Positions 42,805 through 45,000 of a stretch of 45,000 bases of DNA are shown one piece after another. The DNA comes from Alphaproteobacteria bacterium. GTDB taxonomy: Bacteria; Pseudomonadota; Alphaproteobacteria; RF32; CAG-239. How positions within the stretch are numbered: the stretch's first letter is position 1; each line of letters starts with the position of its first letter. Both the position numbers and the translations under genes were made by a program. Under the pieces are notes generated by a model, which worked only from the letters and a program-made list of their open reading frames with translations, was not told where the DNA came from and did not search any database. Location of the stretch: NCBI GenBank assembly GCA_017460085.1, contig JAFUBQ010000019.1, forward strand, positions 1-45,000. Direction: 5' to 3'.

Positions 42805-43863
42805 TTACCTCTTCAAAATATAGTATGTTCCTTTGGTAGAACCTTGTTTTTCAAGCAAGTCTTTCTTGACGAGATTTTGCACGGTCTTTTTGACGGTCTC
42901 GCTGTTTTTGCTTAATGCCTCTGCCATTTCAGATACCGACCAATTTGTCTTATCTTCAAAAATGTCTAAAACGGCTTGCTCGGCTTTGCTTATTCTCGTT
43001 GTGTCCGACTTCAAAGCCTTTGCAATTTTCTCTTCTAAATGGCGCTTTTGCTTGGCAAGAGAGGTAATAAAGAACGTCAACCACGGCTCATAATTAACCT
43101 TATCGGTCCATATCGTCTTTTGGGTGCCGCGTAACGCTCTGTAATATGCGTCTTTGCTTGCTTCAATGATAGATTCCATTGAAGCGTAAGGCATATAATT
43201 ATAGCCGTTTTGTAGCATAAGCATTATCATTAAAGCGCGTGAAAGCCTGCCGTTGCCGTCTGTAAAAGGGTGTATTGATAAAAAATGCACGACAAACACG
43301 CCGATTGTGATAATCGGGTGAAAATAGCCGTCCTTAAAATTAATGTTCGTCCAGTCCACTAATTCCTGCATTAAGCGCGGCGTATCAAAAGGTGTTGCCG
43401 TTTCAAAAATCGTGCCGATTTCATTACCGTTGGCATCAAATGCTGCCACGCGATTTGAATCTTTTTTATATTCGCCGCGATGACGCTCGTCTTTGTCAGA
43501 ATATGAAAGCAAGATTTTATGCAACTGCCGAATATAATTCTCGGACAGGTTAATCTCTTTATAATTCTCAAAAATCGTTGAAAGCAAATCGGCATAGCCG
43601 GCGACTTCTTGCTCATCGCGTGTTTGAAAAGACTTTTTGCTGATACGGTTAAAGACTTCTTCAACCTCTGTATCGTTTAGCTTATTTCCCTCAATACGAT
43701 TAGAAGAGCCGATTGATTCAATCGTAGCAATGCGTTTCATGGCTTTTAATTGCTCCGGCTTAACCTTAATACCGCCGCTGTTAAACGCCCCGTTAAAAGC
43801 GTCGATTTCTGCTATTTTCTTAAGCATATCCGGTGTAATTGTAATATCTGACATATTGGGCAT
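42805..43863 (-). CDS. Fic domain protein, class II, with a winged helix
   Basis: 352 residues, starting at an ATG after AAAGGAAC. Fic enzymes transfer AMP or similar groups to target proteins. The catalytic loop HPFTDGNGRLSR is at 198-209, complete. The inhibitory helix motif [ST]xxxE[GN] is at 54-59 (SNRIEG), N-terminal to the core, which marks class II. A winged-helix domain covers about 285-350 (VLDIFEDKTNWSVSEMAEAL). It is co-transcribed with the polymerase. The promoter carries 11-bp repeats that the winged-helix domain could bind. Confidence 0.92.
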   Translation of the reverse strand: MPNMSDITITPDMLKKIAEIDAFNGAFNSGGIKVKPEQLKAMKRIATIESIGSSNRIEGNKLNDTEVEEVFNRISKKSFQTRDEQEVAGYADLLSTIFENYKEINLSENYIRQLHKILLSYSDKDERHRGEYKKDSNRVAAFDANGNEIGTIFETATPFDTPRLMQELVDWTNINFKDGYFHPIITIGVFVVHFLSIHPFTDGNGRLSRALMIMLMLQNGYNYMPYASMESIIEASKDAYYRALRGTQKTIWTDKVNYEPWLTFFITSLAKQKRHLEEKIAKALKSDTTRISKAEQAVLDIFEDKTNWSVSEMAEALSKNSETVKKTVQNLVKKDLLEKQGSTKGTYYILKR

Positions 43864-43886
43864 TTTATGTTCCTTTTCTCTATTCT

Positions 43887-43941
43887 TTACCGAAATATTA
43901 CCGAATAATTCCCGAATAATCAAGAAAAATTTCCCGAATAT
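43887..43941 (-). promoter_or_regulatory. Promoter embedded in 11-bp tandem repeats upstream of fic
   Basis: Five consecutive 11-bp units run from 43887 to 43941. Read on the plus strand they are TTACCGAAATA, TTACCGAATAA, TTCCCGAATAA, a degenerate unit, and TTCCCGAATAT. A minus-strand promoter lies inside: TTGATT (43918-43923), 17 bp, TAATAT (43895-43900). The unit length equals about one helical turn, so bound protein would line up on one face and cover the promoter. Repression by the fic product or another regulator is inferred. Confidence 0.7.
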
Positions 43942-43986
43942 CTACATTATTTAAGTCCGGTCGCCGGATATTCTTTATATCCTATA

Positions 43987-44020
43987 ACTTCATAGTTTTA
44001 AAATTACCAAACTATGAAGT
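43987..44020. promoter_or_regulatory. Perfect palindrome upstream of the GNAT promoter
   Basis: ACTTCATAGTTT (43987-43998) and AAACTATGAAGT (44009-44020) are exact inverted copies with a 10-bp spacer. The half-site AACTATGAAGTATG is repeated at 44069-44082, downstream of the promoter. This is the layout of a regulator site with two positions. Confidence 0.65.
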
Positions 44021-44026
44021 ATGTAC

Positions 44027-44055
44027 TTGGCAAGTGATATTTAAAGGTTTATAGT
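44027..44055 (+). promoter_or_regulatory. Promoter of the GNAT gene
   Basis: TTGGCA (44027-44032), 17 bp, TATAGT (44050-44055). The transcript should start near 44062, with the third half-site in the leader. Confidence 0.65.
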
Positions 44056-44089
44056 TTGCAAATATCGCAACTATGAAGTATGAGGCAAA

Positions 44090-44539
44090 ATGCAGGTCAT
44101 AAAGTATTATCAGTCGGAAAATCAGGAGCATTGGCGAGAGGAAATAGGCAAAGGCGATTGGTCGGCGGCGGAATTGTTGCACAACTGGTTGGAGAGCGAT
44201 AAATTAAAGCAGATATGCGGAGATGCGGCCGAGGTTTATATGCTGACCGACGGCGATAAGTTGGTTTCGTTTGCCACTTTGGCGCCGCAAGATGAGATTC
44301 ACGCACCGGAACTTTCGCCGTGGATTGGGTTTGTATATACCTTTCCGGCTTATCGCGGCCACCGCAACTCCGGCAAGTTAATTGCCCACATCTGCGAAGT
44401 CTTAAAATCCGCCGAAACCGAAAAAGTTTACATCTCCACCGACGAAATCGGCCTCTACGAGAAATACGGTTTTACCTTTTGGCAGACTATGACCACCCGC
44501 GAGGGCAAACCAACCCGCGTGTATATTAAACACCTATAG
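44090..44539 (+). CDS. GNAT-family N-acetyltransferase
   Basis: 149 residues, starting at an ATG preceded by GAGGC. The acetyl-CoA fold is indicated by VYMLTDGDKLVSFATLAPQD, then the substrate/CoA region WIGFVYTFPAYRGHRNSGKL (the R-x-x-G-x-[AG]-like loop is seen as RGHRNSGKL), and the ISTDEIGLYEKYGFTFW end with the conserved Tyr-Glu-Lys-Tyr-Gly-Phe. The substrate is not known. It is divergent from the fic operon and has an operator-like palindrome. Confidence 0.87.
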   Translation: MQVIKYYQSENQEHWREEIGKGDWSAAELLHNWLESDKLKQICGDAAEVYMLTDGDKLVSFATLAPQDEIHAPELSPWIGFVYTFPAYRGHRNSGKLIAHICEVLKSAETEKVYISTDEIGLYEKYGFTFWQTMTTREGKPTRVYIKHL

Positions 44540-44559
44540 TTGTATTACGTCAAAAATAC

Positions 44560-44590
44560 CAAGCGAACTGGGAGTTCGCATTTTATGACC
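44560..44590. terminator. Hairpin after the GNAT gene
   Basis: GCGAACT (44563-44569) and AGTTCGC (44573-44579) form a perfect stem with a GGG loop, followed by ATTTTAT; on the other strand a TTTTT run follows. Confidence 0.6.
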
Positions 44591-44652
44591 AAGGGAGCTC
44601 GGAACCCTGGCTTTCCCTCAAAACGTGCCATATACACGACCACAAATGACAA

Positions 44653-44692
44653 AGGCCTCTAGAGAGGATGTTCTCCAGAGGCTTTCTTATTG
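44653..44692. terminator. Second hairpin, near the insertion sequence remnant
   Basis: GCCTCT and AGAGGC, with inner GAGA/TCTC pairing, then TTTCTTATT. It may terminate GNAT read-through or mark the edge of the insertion sequence. Confidence 0.6.
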
Positions 44693-44703
44693 AAAATGAA
44701 ACT

Positions 44704-44723
44704 CCACCGGCTTGCGCCGGTGG
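44704..44723 (-). repeat. Hairpin at the end of the IS200/IS605-type remnant
   Basis: CCACCGG (44704-44710) and CCGGTGG (44717-44723) pair around a six-base loop, two bases past the transposase stop. IS200/IS605 elements carry such subterminal hairpins, which TnpA recognises as single strands. Confidence 0.65.
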
Positions 44724-44725
44724 TA

Positions 44726-45000
44726 TCATTTTAGGTCAAGCCAAGCTTGTCCTAAATCTTCGCGTCCTTGATATTCTATATAGCGTTGTATCACTGCCTC
44801 ATTACCCCTACGGTACTGACAAAATACCTATTTGACCAAACACTTTATGTACCGAAATGGCATTTTTTAAGAAACGGATATTGCTTTTTCAAATCCCTCG
44901 CCGTATTTGATTTTATTATGCGCACAACACTACCCACACTCATCTTTGGTGGTATCGAAACCAACAGATGTATATGGTCTCTGTCGTGATTTTGTTCTAT
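44726..45000 (-). pseudogene. tnpA: IS200/IS605-type TnpA (Y1) transposase, decayed, 5' part outside the window
   Basis: The HUH motif is visible in EQNHDRDHIHLLVSIP, followed by MSVGSVVRIIKSNTARDL and FLKKCHFGT. Then a TAA stands where a sense codon is expected, the frame resumes as SVWSNRYFVSTVGV, and a one-base deletion before ATGAGG shifts it into the end VIQRYIEYQGREDLGQAWLD, which holds the likely catalytic Tyr. Both lesions make the copy inactive unless rescued by another copy. Confidence 0.85.

Overview
The window looks like chromosome of an AT-rich, probably host-associated and fermentative Alphaproteobacterium. Support for the class: the lepB-rnc-era operon, a mtaB-ftsY pair, prmA next to an aminopeptidase P gene, and a short-form serine acetyltransferase. 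A full AdhE suggests ethanol fermentation, and a trimeric autotransporter adhesin suggests surface or host attachment. The assignment is inferred from gene content and order; no 16S gene is present.

Left part (1-3.3 kb): the 5' part of a trimeric autotransporter adhesin on the minus strand, preceded by a small gene of unknown function and a strong promoter. A 250-bp block of palindromic repeats sits between the two genes, bounded by a 24-bp direct duplication, and keeps an open frame across itself. The same repeat family flanks a GIY-YIG nuclease gene at 2.7-3.0 kb.

Core part (3.3-31.2 kb): mostly housekeeping. It holds a family 5 uracil-DNA glycosylase, adhE, a YgiW-like exported protein, a Bor-like lipoprotein, a cysE...uvrB gene string, a hydrolase followed by lepB-rnc-era, a SpmA-SpmB fusion with dtd, a LysR regulator with a five-gene redox cluster (two aldo/keto reductases, two flavoproteins, a carboxymuconolactone decarboxylase-cupin fusion), HU, several lipoproteins and exported proteins, prmA-pepP, and mtaB-ftsY.

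31.2-34.5 kb: a coiled-coil protein of unknown function, preceded by an unassigned structured RNA with its own consensus promoter and terminator. Next comes a TerB-domain gene overlapping a small gene, then tRNA-Pro(UGG).

Right part (34.5-45 kb): accessory in character, directly downstream of the tRNA. It contains a GC-rich palindromic block, a truncated ParB-domain gene, a small overlapping gene pair, an orphan nuclease-like gene without a normal start codon, a MerR-type HTH gene, an osmoregulated periplasmic glucan operon (opgG-unknown-opgH), and a class II Fic plus Y-family polymerase operon. The Fic promoter is embedded in 11-bp tandem repeats. A GNAT gene with a palindromic operator-like site follows, then a decayed IS200/IS605-type transposase. 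No CRISPR array or rRNA gene was seen.
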